Shown in pieces: positions 21,201 to 28,859 of a DNA stretch of 40,072 nucleotides (the stretch's first letter is position 1; each line of letters starts with the position of its first letter). The DNA comes from Bacteroidaceae bacterium. Lineage in GTDB: Bacteria; Bacteroidota; Bacteroidia; Bacteroidales; Bacteroidaceae. Position numbers and translations under genes: made by a program. Below the pieces are notes generated by a model, which saw only the letters and a list, made by a program, of their open reading frames with translations, was not told where the DNA came from and did not search any database. The stretch covers positions 1 through 40,072 of the forward strand of contig JAFXTO010000018.1 of NCBI GenBank assembly GCA_017535725.1. Reading direction: 5' to 3'.

Positions 21201-22121
21201 ATGAATCGTTCTACGCAATCCCTACTGACTTCGGTAGCCACGGAGCTGGCCAGTCCGGAGTCGTTGTGCGGGCTGTTTCATGAGCACCGAGACGGCGATC
21301 CGCTACCTTCTCAGCCAGAGTTGGCTGAGGCAATGGAGTTGTGCCGCAGCATTCTCTTCCCTGGTTTCTACGGGAAGAGCAATGTGAATACCCAGAACCT
21401 TATATATCATATAGGTGTTGCTTTGGAGCGCCTATATTGCATCCTGTGCGAGCAGATTCAGGCAGGCTTGTGTTTTTCCACAGGCTGGGGGGAGGTGGAG
21501 GCATACGGCGAGACTTATGTTTCTGCACAGAACTCCCGCCGGGAAAAGGCGGCACAGCTGGCACAAGCCTTCTTGAAGCGGTTGCCAACGTTGCGCCAGA
21601 CACTGGCTACAGATGTCGAGGCGGCTTACTTAGGCGATCCTGCTGCTGAGTCCTATGGCGAAGTCATCTCCTGCTATCCCGTTATCAAGGCCATTTCGAA
21701 CTACCGCATAGCCCATGAATTGCTGCAGTTAGGCGTGCCACTCATCCCCCGAATCATTACGGAGATGGCGCACAGCGAGACTGGAATTGATATCCACCCC
21801 GCCGCTACCATTGGCCATCATTTTACTATCGACCACGGAACAGGTGTGGTTATCGGTGCCACCTGTATCATCGGCAATGGGGTGAAGCTGTATCAGGGTG
21901 TTACTCTGGGTGCCAAGAGCTTCCCCGTTGACGCCCAGGGGAATCCCATTAAGGGCATTCCTCGCCATCCCATTCTTGAAGACAACGTAATCGTTTACTC
22001 CAATGCTACAGTTCTGGGTCGTATAACCATTGGCCACGACGCTGTCATTGGAGGTAATATTTGGGTGACGGAGGATGTGGAACCAGGAACACGCATTCTG
22101 CAGAATAAATATTGCCACTAA
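21201..22121 (+). CDS. cysE: Serine O-acetyltransferase
   Basis: The 306-aa enzyme acetylates L-serine with acetyl-CoA, the first step of cysteine synthesis. An all-helical N-terminal domain (about 1-180) precedes a left-handed beta-helix built of hexapeptide repeats (GIDIHPAATIGHHFTIDHGTG, VIGATCIIGNGVKLYQGVTLG, VIVYSNATVLGRITIGHDAVIGG). The catalytic His/Asp pair is in TIDHGTG and MAHSETGIDIHP. The extended N-terminus places it nearer the EpsC-type family than short CysE. Start 21201 is preferred to a TTG at 21189 because the -7 box lies on that TTG. The RNA methyltransferase gene follows 34 bp downstream. Confidence 0.95.
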   Translation: MNRSTQSLLTSVATELASPESLCGLFHEHRDGDPLPSQPELAEAMELCRSILFPGFYGKSNVNTQNLIYHIGVALERLYCILCEQIQAGLCFSTGWGEVEAYGETYVSAQNSRREKAAQLAQAFLKRLPTLRQTLATDVEAAYLGDPAAESYGEVISCYPVIKAISNYRIAHELLQLGVPLIPRIITEMAHSETGIDIHPAATIGHHFTIDHGTGVVIGATCIIGNGVKLYQGVTLGAKSFPVDAQGNPIKGIPRHPILEDNVIVYSNATVLGRITIGHDAVIGGNIWVTEDVEPGTRILQNKYCH

Positions 22122-22155
22122 CCTATGAGCTTTGCCCATAATTCCCCCTCAATAA

Positions 22156-23733
22156 ATGACAACAGAACTCATTGCCAAGACCTTTCAGGGTCTTGAACCC
22201 TTGCTGGCCCAGGAACTCACAGAGCTGGGTGCCAGCGATATCCAGATTGGTCGCCGTATGGTCACCTTCACAGGTGACAAGGAGATGATGTATCGTGCGA
22301 ACTTCTGTTTGCGTACCGCCATCCGCATCCTCAAGCCCATCAAGCACTTCAAGGCGAAGAGCGCCGATGATGTGTACAACGCCGTGAAGGCCATTGACTG
22401 GACAGAGTATCTGACTCAGGAGACGACCTTTGCCGTGGACAGCGTGGTCTTCTCGCCCGAGTTCCACCACTCTAAGTTCGTGGCCTACAAAGTGAAGGAC
22501 GCCATTGCCGACCAGTTCCGCGAGCGAACCGGAGCTCGTCCCAACGTGAGTGTCTCCAACCCCGACCTGCAGCTGCATATTCACATCTCAGACTACGATG
22601 CTACCTTGGCGTTTGACAGCAGCGGCGAGAGCCTACACCGTCGCGGCTACCGTCAGGAGACCGTGGCAGCACCGTTGAACGAGGTGCTGGCGGCAGGTAT
22701 CATCCTGATGACGGGCTGGCGCGGCGAGTCGGATTTCCTGGACCCCTTCTGTGGCAGCGGCACGCTGTGCATCGAAGCTGCACTCATTGCCCGAGGCATT
22801 GCACCAGGAGTATTCCGTCAGGGCTATGCTTTCGAGAAATGGGCAGACTTCGACAGCGAACTCTTGGAGAAAATCTATAACGACGACAGCCAGGAGCGTG
22901 ACTTCATGTACCATATCTATGGGCGCGACATCGATCCGAAATCGGTGGGTATTGCCACCCGCAATGTGCGTGCCGCCGGACTTTCCAAGGATATCACCAT
23001 CGAGGAGGCGGACTTCACCAAGACTCCTTTGGCTATAGATGGCTCGGAAACGAAGTGTGAGGCAATAAAGAGACCTCTTATCGTGACCAATCCGCCCTAT
23101 GGCGAGCGCATCACCAGCACCGACCTGCTGGGTCTCTACCACGTCGTCGGCCAGAAGCTGAAGCGGGAGCACACGGGTGGCGAAGCGTGGGTGTTGAGCT
23201 ACCGCGAGGAGTGTTTTGAGCAAATCGGCCTGAAGCCCTCGCTGAAGGTACCTTTATATAATGGGTCGCTGGAATGTGAGTTGCGCAAATATGTGCTCTT
23301 CGATGGCCGGCTGGACTCCCATCGAGCTGCAGGAGGCACGGTGAAGACCGACGAGGAGCGTAGGCAGATGGCGCAGAAACGACGCTTCAAGCAGCATCGC
23401 GACGACTTCAAGCGCAGTTCTGATGACCGCGACGATCGTGGCGAAGACCGTATGGAACGTGGCGACCATCGCTTCAACAAATATTCCAAGCGCGGTCGCG
23501 GTGGACGCAACGACGACTCGGAACGTGGCGAAGGTCGCGGTGGACGCGGCTTCAGAGGCGATTCGTCAGAGCGCGGTGGACGTGGTGGACGTGGCGGTGG
23601 CCGAGGCGAAGGGCGTGGTGATGGCAAGGGTCATCGTGGTGGCGGACACGACTATCGTCAGAAAGGCAACGACCGCGCAGCCCGTCAGGAAGCTCGCCGC
23701 CGTTTCTTCGGCGGACAGGATGAGGATGATTGA
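22156..23733 (+). CDS. THUMP-domain RNA methyltransferase (RlmL-type) with RG-rich tail
   Basis: The 525-aa protein has an N-terminal ferredoxin-like/THUMP RNA-binding part (residues about 1-155; AKTFQGLEPLLAQELTELGA, KSADDVYNAVKAIDW). A class I SAM methyltransferase domain follows (about 160-385): motif I is DFLDPFCGSGTLCIEAA, and the catalytic NPPYGER motif points to N2-guanine methylation of RNA, as in RlmL/YcbY for 23S rRNA. After residue ~395 comes a 130-residue disordered tail rich in Arg, Gly and Asp (RGGRGGRGGGRGEGRG), unlike the catalytic part and typical of RNA-binding RGG tails. It likely sits in one transcript with cysE. The target nucleotide is inferred only from family. Confidence 0.9.
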   Translation: MTTELIAKTFQGLEPLLAQELTELGASDIQIGRRMVTFTGDKEMMYRANFCLRTAIRILKPIKHFKAKSADDVYNAVKAIDWTEYLTQETTFAVDSVVFSPEFHHSKFVAYKVKDAIADQFRERTGARPNVSVSNPDLQLHIHISDYDATLAFDSSGESLHRRGYRQETVAAPLNEVLAAGIILMTGWRGESDFLDPFCGSGTLCIEAALIARGIAPGVFRQGYAFEKWADFDSELLEKIYNDDSQERDFMYHIYGRDIDPKSVGIATRNVRAAGLSKDITIEEADFTKTPLAIDGSETKCEAIKRPLIVTNPPYGERITSTDLLGLYHVVGQKLKREHTGGEAWVLSYREECFEQIGLKPSLKVPLYNGSLECELRKYVLFDGRLDSHRAAGGTVKTDEERRQMAQKRRFKQHRDDFKRSSDDRDDRGEDRMERGDHRFNKYSKRGRGGRNDDSERGEGRGGRGFRGDSSERGGRGGRGGGRGEGRGDGKGHRGGGHDYRQKGNDRAARQEARRRFFGGQDEDD

Positions 23734-23753
23734 ATCAGGAAGTTATAAAGATT

Positions 23754-25868
23754 CTATTTCTCTGGATCGAGGATAAAGTCGAGCTGTTTCTTGTCGAGAT
23801 TCGCACGGGCGACACGTACTCGGATGGGGTCGCCAAGGGTGAAGCGGCGGTGGCGACGCTTGCCCCATAGTTGGTAGTTGCGTTCATCGAACTCATAGTA
23901 GTCGTCGTCCAGTTCTCGCAGGGGAATCATGCCCTCACAGTGGTTGTCGTTGAGTTCTACGTAGATACCGAATTCGGTGACACCCGAAATGATTCCGTCG
24001 AAGGCTTTCCCGATTTTGTCGGCCATGAATTCAACCTGCTTGTACTTGATGCTGGCGCGCTCGGCAAGGGCGGCCGTCTGCTCGTTCTCCGAACTAAGTT
24101 CGCACAGTGCCTCGTACTTCTCCGGGTTACCGCTACGCCCCCCTTCAGCGTAACGCGAGAGCAGGCGGTGAACCATCAGGTCGGGGTAGCGGCGGATGGG
24201 AGAGGTGAAGTGGGTATAGTAGTCGAAGGCCAGTCCGTAGTGGCCGATATTCACGGTGGAGTACTTGGCCTTCATCATGGCACGCAGTGCAACCATTTCC
24301 ACGAGGTTCTGCTCCTTGGCGCCGTGGACGTCGTGCAGGAGCTTGTTGAGATTACGGGAGATTTCCGCTTGGGTACCCGTGTACTTGAACTTACGTCCGA
24401 ACTTCGTAACGAACTGGCTGAGGTTCGAGAGCTTGTCCTGGTCGGGCTGTTCGTGGACACGATAGGGTAGAACCTTTGCTTTCTTGCCTTTGGGAACACG
24501 CCCCACACTCTCTGCTACGGTGCGGTTGGCCAGAAGCATGAATTCTTCGATGAGCTTGTTGGCGTCTTTGGCAACTTTAATATAGGTGCCGAGCGGTTTT
24601 CCTTTCTCGTCGATATCGAACCTCACTTCCGGACGGTCGAAGTCTACGGCTCCCTTCTGGAACCGCTTTTCTCGCAGCAACTTGGCAAGGCGGTTCAAGG
24701 TAATAAGGGCAACCTCTAAGGCCTCGCCCCCGACCTCTCCCGTGGGGGAGGGGAGAAGCTGCGAGGCGACATCTTCTTTCAAACCAGAGGCTGGGGTGGG
24801 GCGGGGCTTTTCGTAATCCTCTGGACTGGCCTCTCCCTTGGCCTCAAACAGAGCCTGCACTTCTTCGTAGGCGAAGCGGCGGTCGCTTCGGATAATAGTA
24901 TGGGCGAGGTGCCAGCGCTTCACTTCCGCCTTGTCGTTCATCTCGAAGATAACGCTGTAGCAAAGTTTGTCTTCATTGGGGCGCAGGGAACAGATGTAGT
25001 TGCAGAGACGTTCGGGCAGCATAGGCACAGTCCGGTCTACAAGGTAAACCGAGGTTCCGCGTCGCATGGCTTCTTTGTCGATGATGGAACCTTCGGTGAC
25101 ATAGTGACTGACGTCTGCAATGTGGACACCGATTTCATAGAGCCCGTTCTTCAGCGTTCTAAAACTCAGTGCGTCGTCGAAGTCCTTCGCGTCGTGCGGG
25201 TCAATAGTAAAGGTGAGGATGTCGCGGAAGTCCTCTCGTCCGGCGAGCTCTGCTGGGGTGATCTGGTCGCTGATGCGGTTGGCGGCTTCCTCGACGTTCT
25301 GTGGATAGGTGTAGGGGAGGTTGAACTCGGCGAGGATAGCGTGCATTTCCGTTTCGTTGTCTCCGGCACGTCCCAGCACCTCCACGACGCGCCCCACGGG
25401 GTTGCGTGCCCCTTCGGGCCAGTCGACGATACGAGCTGTGACTTTGTCACCCGTTTTGGCGCCTCGCAACTGGTTTTTGGGAATAAAGATGTCGCCGCCC
25501 ACCTCGCGGTTGTCGATGAGCAGGAAGGCGAAGTCCTTGCGGACGTCCATACGGCCGACAAAGGTCTTTTGCATCAGTTGCTGGCGCCGCTCTTCAGCCT
25601 CTTGCTGTCGGCGCTCGCGCTCCGTAGGCTGTCCGGTACGTTCGTAGCGCAGCGGTTCGCGCTCGACCAGGAAATCCTGTTCGACGAGGTCGTCCAATAC
25701 ATCCATGCAGAGCAGCTTGGCTGGATGGGTGTTCAGACCGAGCGAGCGGAAGAGGTTACGTACATCGATGAGTTCGCCGGTGTGCATCGAAAAATAGTCG
25801 ATGACCATCTGTGCAAGCTGAGGCTTGCGGAGGTGGCGTGTATTGCCATGTTTCTTTCCTTTTGACAT
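23754..25868 (-). CDS. rnr: Ribonuclease R
   Basis: The 704-aa 3'-5' exoribonuclease degrades structured RNA. An N-terminal helix-turn-helix part (LRKPQLAQMVIDYFSMHTGE) and cold-shock-like OB domains (TFVGRMDVRKDFAFLLID) come first. The RNB catalytic domain has TIDPHDAKDFDDALSF with the metal-binding Asp cluster and YCTHFTSPIRRYPDLMVHR-type motif (here YTHFTSPIRRYPD). A C-terminal S1 domain (GIISGVTEFGIYVEL) ends it. Residues about 349-386, with PTPASGLKEDVASQLLPSPT, are encoded by a palindromic element inserted in frame in the RNB domain. The ATG at 25868 lies ~26 nt after the predicted transcription start. Confidence 0.96.
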   Translation of the reverse strand: MSKGKKHGNTRHLRKPQLAQMVIDYFSMHTGELIDVRNLFRSLGLNTHPAKLLCMDVLDDLVEQDFLVEREPLRYERTGQPTERERRQQEAEERRQQLMQKTFVGRMDVRKDFAFLLIDNREVGGDIFIPKNQLRGAKTGDKVTARIVDWPEGARNPVGRVVEVLGRAGDNETEMHAILAEFNLPYTYPQNVEEAANRISDQITPAELAGREDFRDILTFTIDPHDAKDFDDALSFRTLKNGLYEIGVHIADVSHYVTEGSIIDKEAMRRGTSVYLVDRTVPMLPERLCNYICSLRPNEDKLCYSVIFEMNDKAEVKRWHLAHTIIRSDRRFAYEEVQALFEAKGEASPEDYEKPRPTPASGLKEDVASQLLPSPTGEVGGEALEVALITLNRLAKLLREKRFQKGAVDFDRPEVRFDIDEKGKPLGTYIKVAKDANKLIEEFMLLANRTVAESVGRVPKGKKAKVLPYRVHEQPDQDKLSNLSQFVTKFGRKFKYTGTQAEISRNLNKLLHDVHGAKEQNLVEMVALRAMMKAKYSTVNIGHYGLAFDYYTHFTSPIRRYPDLMVHRLLSRYAEGGRSGNPEKYEALCELSSENEQTAALAERASIKYKQVEFMADKIGKAFDGIISGVTEFGIYVELNDNHCEGMIPLRELDDDYYEFDERNYQLWGKRRHRRFTLGDPIRVRVARANLDKKQLDFILDPEK
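24709..24820. repeat. Palindromic element inserted in frame in rnr
   Basis: About 100 bp with imperfect terminal inverted arms (CTAAGGCCTCGCCCCCGACC on one side, AAAGCCCCGCCCCACCCCAG read from the other) and an inner GC hairpin (CTCCCGTGGGGGAGGGGAG). Base composition is unlike the surrounding rnr sequence. It resembles in style the GC-rich inverted-repeat elements at 30602 and 32083. Confidence 0.7.
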
Positions 25869-25899
25869 AGGTTGTAGGTTTAGTTTCTTAGTTTTGGCG

Positions 25900-25907
25900 C
25901 AAAGATA
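25900..25907 (-). promoter_or_regulatory. -7 box of rnr (TATCTTTG)
   Basis: On the minus strand TATCTTTG is followed by GCGCC. The rnr start codon lies 32 bp beyond. Confidence 0.65.
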
Positions 25908-26034
25908 GGGAAAAGTTCAGAATTTAGGGGTTAGAGTTCGAGGATTTTCTGTTAAAGGATGCGAATTTTGCGTTTTTTTACCAGATGAAGGTACATTTCG
26001 TTCATCCTACCCCCCTAAATTCCAAACTTCTTTG

Positions 26035-26042
26035 TATCTTTG
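26035..26042 (+). promoter_or_regulatory. -7 box of the epimerase gene (TATCTTTG)
   Basis: TATCTTTG followed by GCGCC, 24 bp before the ATG. It is divergent from the rnr promoter. Confidence 0.65.
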
Positions 26043-26066
26043 CGCCAAAAATAAGCAACTAATCCT

Positions 26067-27089
26067 ATGCGCATACTTGTTACCGGAGCTTCTGGTTTCA
26101 TCGGAAGCTTCATTGTTAGCGAGGCACTGGAGCGCGGCCACGAGGTATGGGCCGGCGTGCGTGCCAGCAGTAACCGACAATACCTCACCGACCCTCGTAT
26201 CCACTTCGCGGAGTTGAATTTCAGTTCTCCCAGCCGACTCTGTGGCCAGCTGGCTGTCCTTCGGGAAAAAATGGGCGGCAACAGATGGGACTACATCATT
26301 CACGCTGCCGGAGCCACCAAGGCCATTCGGGAAGCCGACTTCTACCGCACTAACACTCAGGGAACCATCAATTTCGTTCAGGCATTGGAAGACATGAAGA
26401 TGCTGCCCAGCCGCTTTGTCTTTATCAGCTCACTGAGTATTTTCGGAGCCATCCGCGAGGAGGACTATTCCCCTATCCGTGACACCGATACCCCGCAACC
26501 CAACACCTCCTATGGCAAGAGCAAGTGGGAGGCTGAACAGTGGTTGAGGACACAGCAGGACGTGCCTTGGGTCATCCTCCGACCCACCGGAGTCTATGGT
26601 CCCCGTGAGCGCGACTATTTCCTGATGGCCAAAAGCATCAAGCAGCATATTGACTTCGCCGTGGGCTATCGTCCGCAGGAAATTACCTTTGTCTACGTTC
26701 GCGACGTGGTGCAGGCTGTGTTCCTGGCCTGCGAGCGTAAGGAGGAGGACGTGTTGCATCGCGCCTTCTTCCTCTCCGACGGGCGGAGCTACAACAGCCG
26801 CGCCTTCAGCGACCTCCTCCAGCAGGAGATTGGAACACGCCGAGTGTTGCACATAAAGGCCCCCCTGTGGTTCCTCCGCGCCGTGTGTGCGGTCAATGGA
26901 ACTATCTGCAATTGGATGGGGGAGCTCACCACCCTGAATATGGACAAATACCACATTTTGGCACAGCGAAACTGGAACTGCGACATCGAGCCGGCGCGTA
27001 AGTTATTGGGCTATTGTCCACAGTGGGGGCTGGAAGCTGGGGTGAAGGAGACCGTGGCGTGGTACAAGCAGCAAGGTTGGCTTGAATAG
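26067..27089 (+). CDS. NAD-dependent epimerase/dehydratase (extended SDR)
   Basis: The 340-aa protein is an extended short-chain dehydrogenase. The Rossmann motif GASGFIG (residues 7-13) binds NAD(P), and the active-site pair Tyr149-x3-Lys153 is in TSYGKSK with Ser in FISSLSIFG. RPTGVYGPRERD is the substrate-loop motif of nucleotide-sugar epimerases and dehydratases. The C-terminal half is less conserved, so the substrate (nucleotide sugar or another ketone/alcohol) cannot be named. It is a single gene with its own promoter and precedes the V-ATPase operon by 139 bp. Confidence 0.93.
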   Translation: MRILVTGASGFIGSFIVSEALERGHEVWAGVRASSNRQYLTDPRIHFAELNFSSPSRLCGQLAVLREKMGGNRWDYIIHAAGATKAIREADFYRTNTQGTINFVQALEDMKMLPSRFVFISSLSIFGAIREEDYSPIRDTDTPQPNTSYGKSKWEAEQWLRTQQDVPWVILRPTGVYGPRERDYFLMAKSIKQHIDFAVGYRPQEITFVYVRDVVQAVFLACERKEEDVLHRAFFLSDGRSYNSRAFSDLLQQEIGTRRVLHIKAPLWFLRAVCAVNGTICNWMGELTTLNMDKYHILAQRNWNCDIEPARKLLGYCPQWGLEAGVKETVAWYKQQGWLE

Positions 27090-27150
27090 TCCCCTTTTAA
27101 TCATTTATTGTACTCTTTTACTCCAAGAAAACCAAAAAGGTGAGAAAAGT

Positions 27151-27182
27151 TTTTGCTATCTGCAAGATTTTGATTACTTTTG
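27151..27182 (+). promoter_or_regulatory. Promoter of the V-type ATPase operon (TTTG-N20-TACTTTTG)
   Basis: TTTG at 27151-27154 and TACTTTTG at 27175-27182 are 20 bp apart, an excellent match to the Bacteroidetes -33/-7 consensus. The leader to the first gene is about 40 nt. Confidence 0.8.
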
Positions 27183-27228
27183 CCCGCGTTTTTTGAAGAT
27201 TATCACATAAAAACATTATAACAACCAA

Positions 27229-27816
27229 ATGGAAAAGATTCAAGAACTCACCGACAAAATCCGTCGTGAAGGCGTAGAGAAAGGCCAGGAGGAAGCTGCC
27301 CAGATTGTGGCAGAAGCCAAGCAGCAGGCTGAGAAAATTCTGGCAGATGCCAAGGCACAGGCCGAGGCCATCAGTCAGAAGGCCAAGAAAGATGCTGCCG
27401 AACTGGACCAGAACACCAAGAGCGAACTCAGGCTCTACACAAGCCAGGCGCTGAACGCCCTGAAAAGCGAAATCACTAATGTTGTAACAGAGCGTGTGGT
27501 GACACAGAGTGTAGCATCGCTGACCAGTGACAAGGACTTCCTCGGACGCTTCGCCGTGGCCATCGCCACCGAGTGGGCCAAGAACCAGGAAATCGTTATC
27601 AGTACCGAGAACGCCGAGGCCCTGAAGGCTTACTTCGCACGTGAGGCAAAGGCATTGTTGGATAAAGGTGTCAAGATTGAGAAGGTCAACGGACACAAGA
27701 CACTCTTCAGCGTGCAGCCTGCTGATGGCAGTTACCGCGTGGACTTTGGCAAGGAAGAGCTGGAAGCCTTTTTCAAGGATTTCCTCCGTCCCCAATTGAT
27801 TGAAATGCTGTTCTGA
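27229..27816 (+). CDS. V/A-type ATP synthase subunit E (peripheral stalk)
   Basis: The 195-aa subunit has a long N-terminal coiled coil (residues about 5-75, rich in Ala/Lys/Gln: EEAAQIVAEAKQQAEKILAD) and a globular C-terminal part. This is the build of subunit E, which links the catalytic head to the membrane stator. It is the first gene of the operon E-DUF2764-A-B-D-I-K, 5 bp before the next gene. No gene for the usual coiled-coil partner (G/H) is present. Confidence 0.9.
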   Translation: MEKIQELTDKIRREGVEKGQEEAAQIVAEAKQQAEKILADAKAQAEAISQKAKKDAAELDQNTKSELRLYTSQALNALKSEITNVVTERVVTQSVASLTSDKDFLGRFAVAIATEWAKNQEIVISTENAEALKAYFAREAKALLDKGVKIEKVNGHKTLFSVQPADGSYRVDFGKEELEAFFKDFLRPQLIEMLF

Positions 27817-27821
27817 GAATC

Positions 27822-28730
27822 ATGGCAAACTACTATTGTCTGATGGCGGGGCTGCCTCAGGTGAAGCTCACCGACGCACAACCCCAGCACACCCTGCTCC
27901 AGTTGAAGGAAGAGCTGGCAGACATCCTGGAACCACAGGACAAACGTCTGCTCCAGCGCTATTTCCTGCGCTTCGACTGCGAGAACCTGGCGGAGCTGTT
28001 GGAGGCCGGCAGGCGCAAGAGCCCCTACGATATCATCGTGGAGCCCTCCAAAGTGTTACCGCTTCCCGAAGGAAAGGTGAAGTGGAACGACGCTGCCCTC
28101 TACGACGAGGAGACCATGCGACAGTTCGTGGTGGACGCGCGGGCAACGGATGGCGACGTCAAGGGTTTTCCTTCCTTCTTGTCCGACTTTGTCCGCACTT
28201 TTGATGTGCGCCAGGAAGAACAACGGTGGTTCTCGCGCGATGCCATTATGCTTGCCTATTATGACTACGCCCGTCAGTGCCCCAATAAGATGATGGCCGA
28301 CTGGTATGAGTTGAACTTCAACATCCTCAATATCCTGACCGCCCTCATCGCTCGTCGCCAGGGCTGGCACCTGGCCGACTACGTGCAAGGCAGCGGCCCC
28401 GTGGTCAGAACTCTCCTGAACCAGAGCTCGCAGCCTGACTTCGGACTTGGCGCAGAGCTGGACTATGTGTCAGACCTGATGCGTGCTGCCGAGACCACCG
28501 ACCCGGTGGAAAAGGAACGGCAGATAGATGCCCTCCGCTGGGAGTGGTTGGAGGAACGCACGTTCTTCGAGCCCTTCGATATCACGGCCCTCTTCGCCTA
28601 CATCGTTCGTACGGAAATCCTCGAGCGCTGGGCACTGCTCGACCCCGAACTGGGTCGCGAGCGTTTCACCCAGATTATCGAGGACTTGCGCGGCGAGGCA
28701 AAGGTGCCGGAGGAATTCATCAGGAAGTAG
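27822..28730 (+). CDS. DUF2764 protein of the V-type ATPase operon
   Basis: The 302-aa soluble, mostly helical protein begins MANYYCLMAGLPQVKL. It fits DUF2764, a family known from Bacteroidetes and relatives that sits in V-type ATPase operons. It occupies the place where subunit C (the central-stalk socket) would be expected, and no C gene is present. Acting as a C-like subunit is therefore a reasonable inference but not visible as a motif. It is followed by a 129-bp spacer made of inverted octamer arrays; its stop codon lies in the first unit. Confidence 0.8.
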   Translation: MANYYCLMAGLPQVKLTDAQPQHTLLQLKEELADILEPQDKRLLQRYFLRFDCENLAELLEAGRRKSPYDIIVEPSKVLPLPEGKVKWNDAALYDEETMRQFVVDARATDGDVKGFPSFLSDFVRTFDVRQEEQRWFSRDAIMLAYYDYARQCPNKMMADWYELNFNILNILTALIARRQGWHLADYVQGSGPVVRTLLNQSSQPDFGLGAELDYVSDLMRAAETTDPVEKERQIDALRWEWLEERTFFEPFDITALFAYIVRTEILERWALLDPELGRERFTQIIEDLRGEAKVPEEFIRK

Positions 28731-28846
28731 ACAAGTAAACAAGTGGACGAGTTGACAAGTTGATTCTTGATAAAGAACACTTTCAGCTTGTCAACGGAGA
28801 AACAAACAACTCGTTAACTTGTCAACTAAATAACTCGTAAACTAAT
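28729..28846. repeat. Inverted octamer arrays between the DUF2764 gene and atpA
   Basis: Left arm: AGACAAGT, AAACAAGT, GGACGAGT, TGACAAGT, TGATTCTT (28729-28768). Right arm: CAACTCGT, TAACTTGT, CAACTAAA, TAACTCGT, AAACTAAT (28807-28846). The arms are reverse complements in their core (ACAAGT/ACTTGT) around a 38-bp centre, so the transcript can fold back. Confidence 0.85.
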
Positions 28847-28859
28847 ATATATTATATTT

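Noticed and set aside
24900-25865. 321-aa open frame on the plus strand
   Set aside because: It is antisense to rnr, with no motif; rnr itself is certain.
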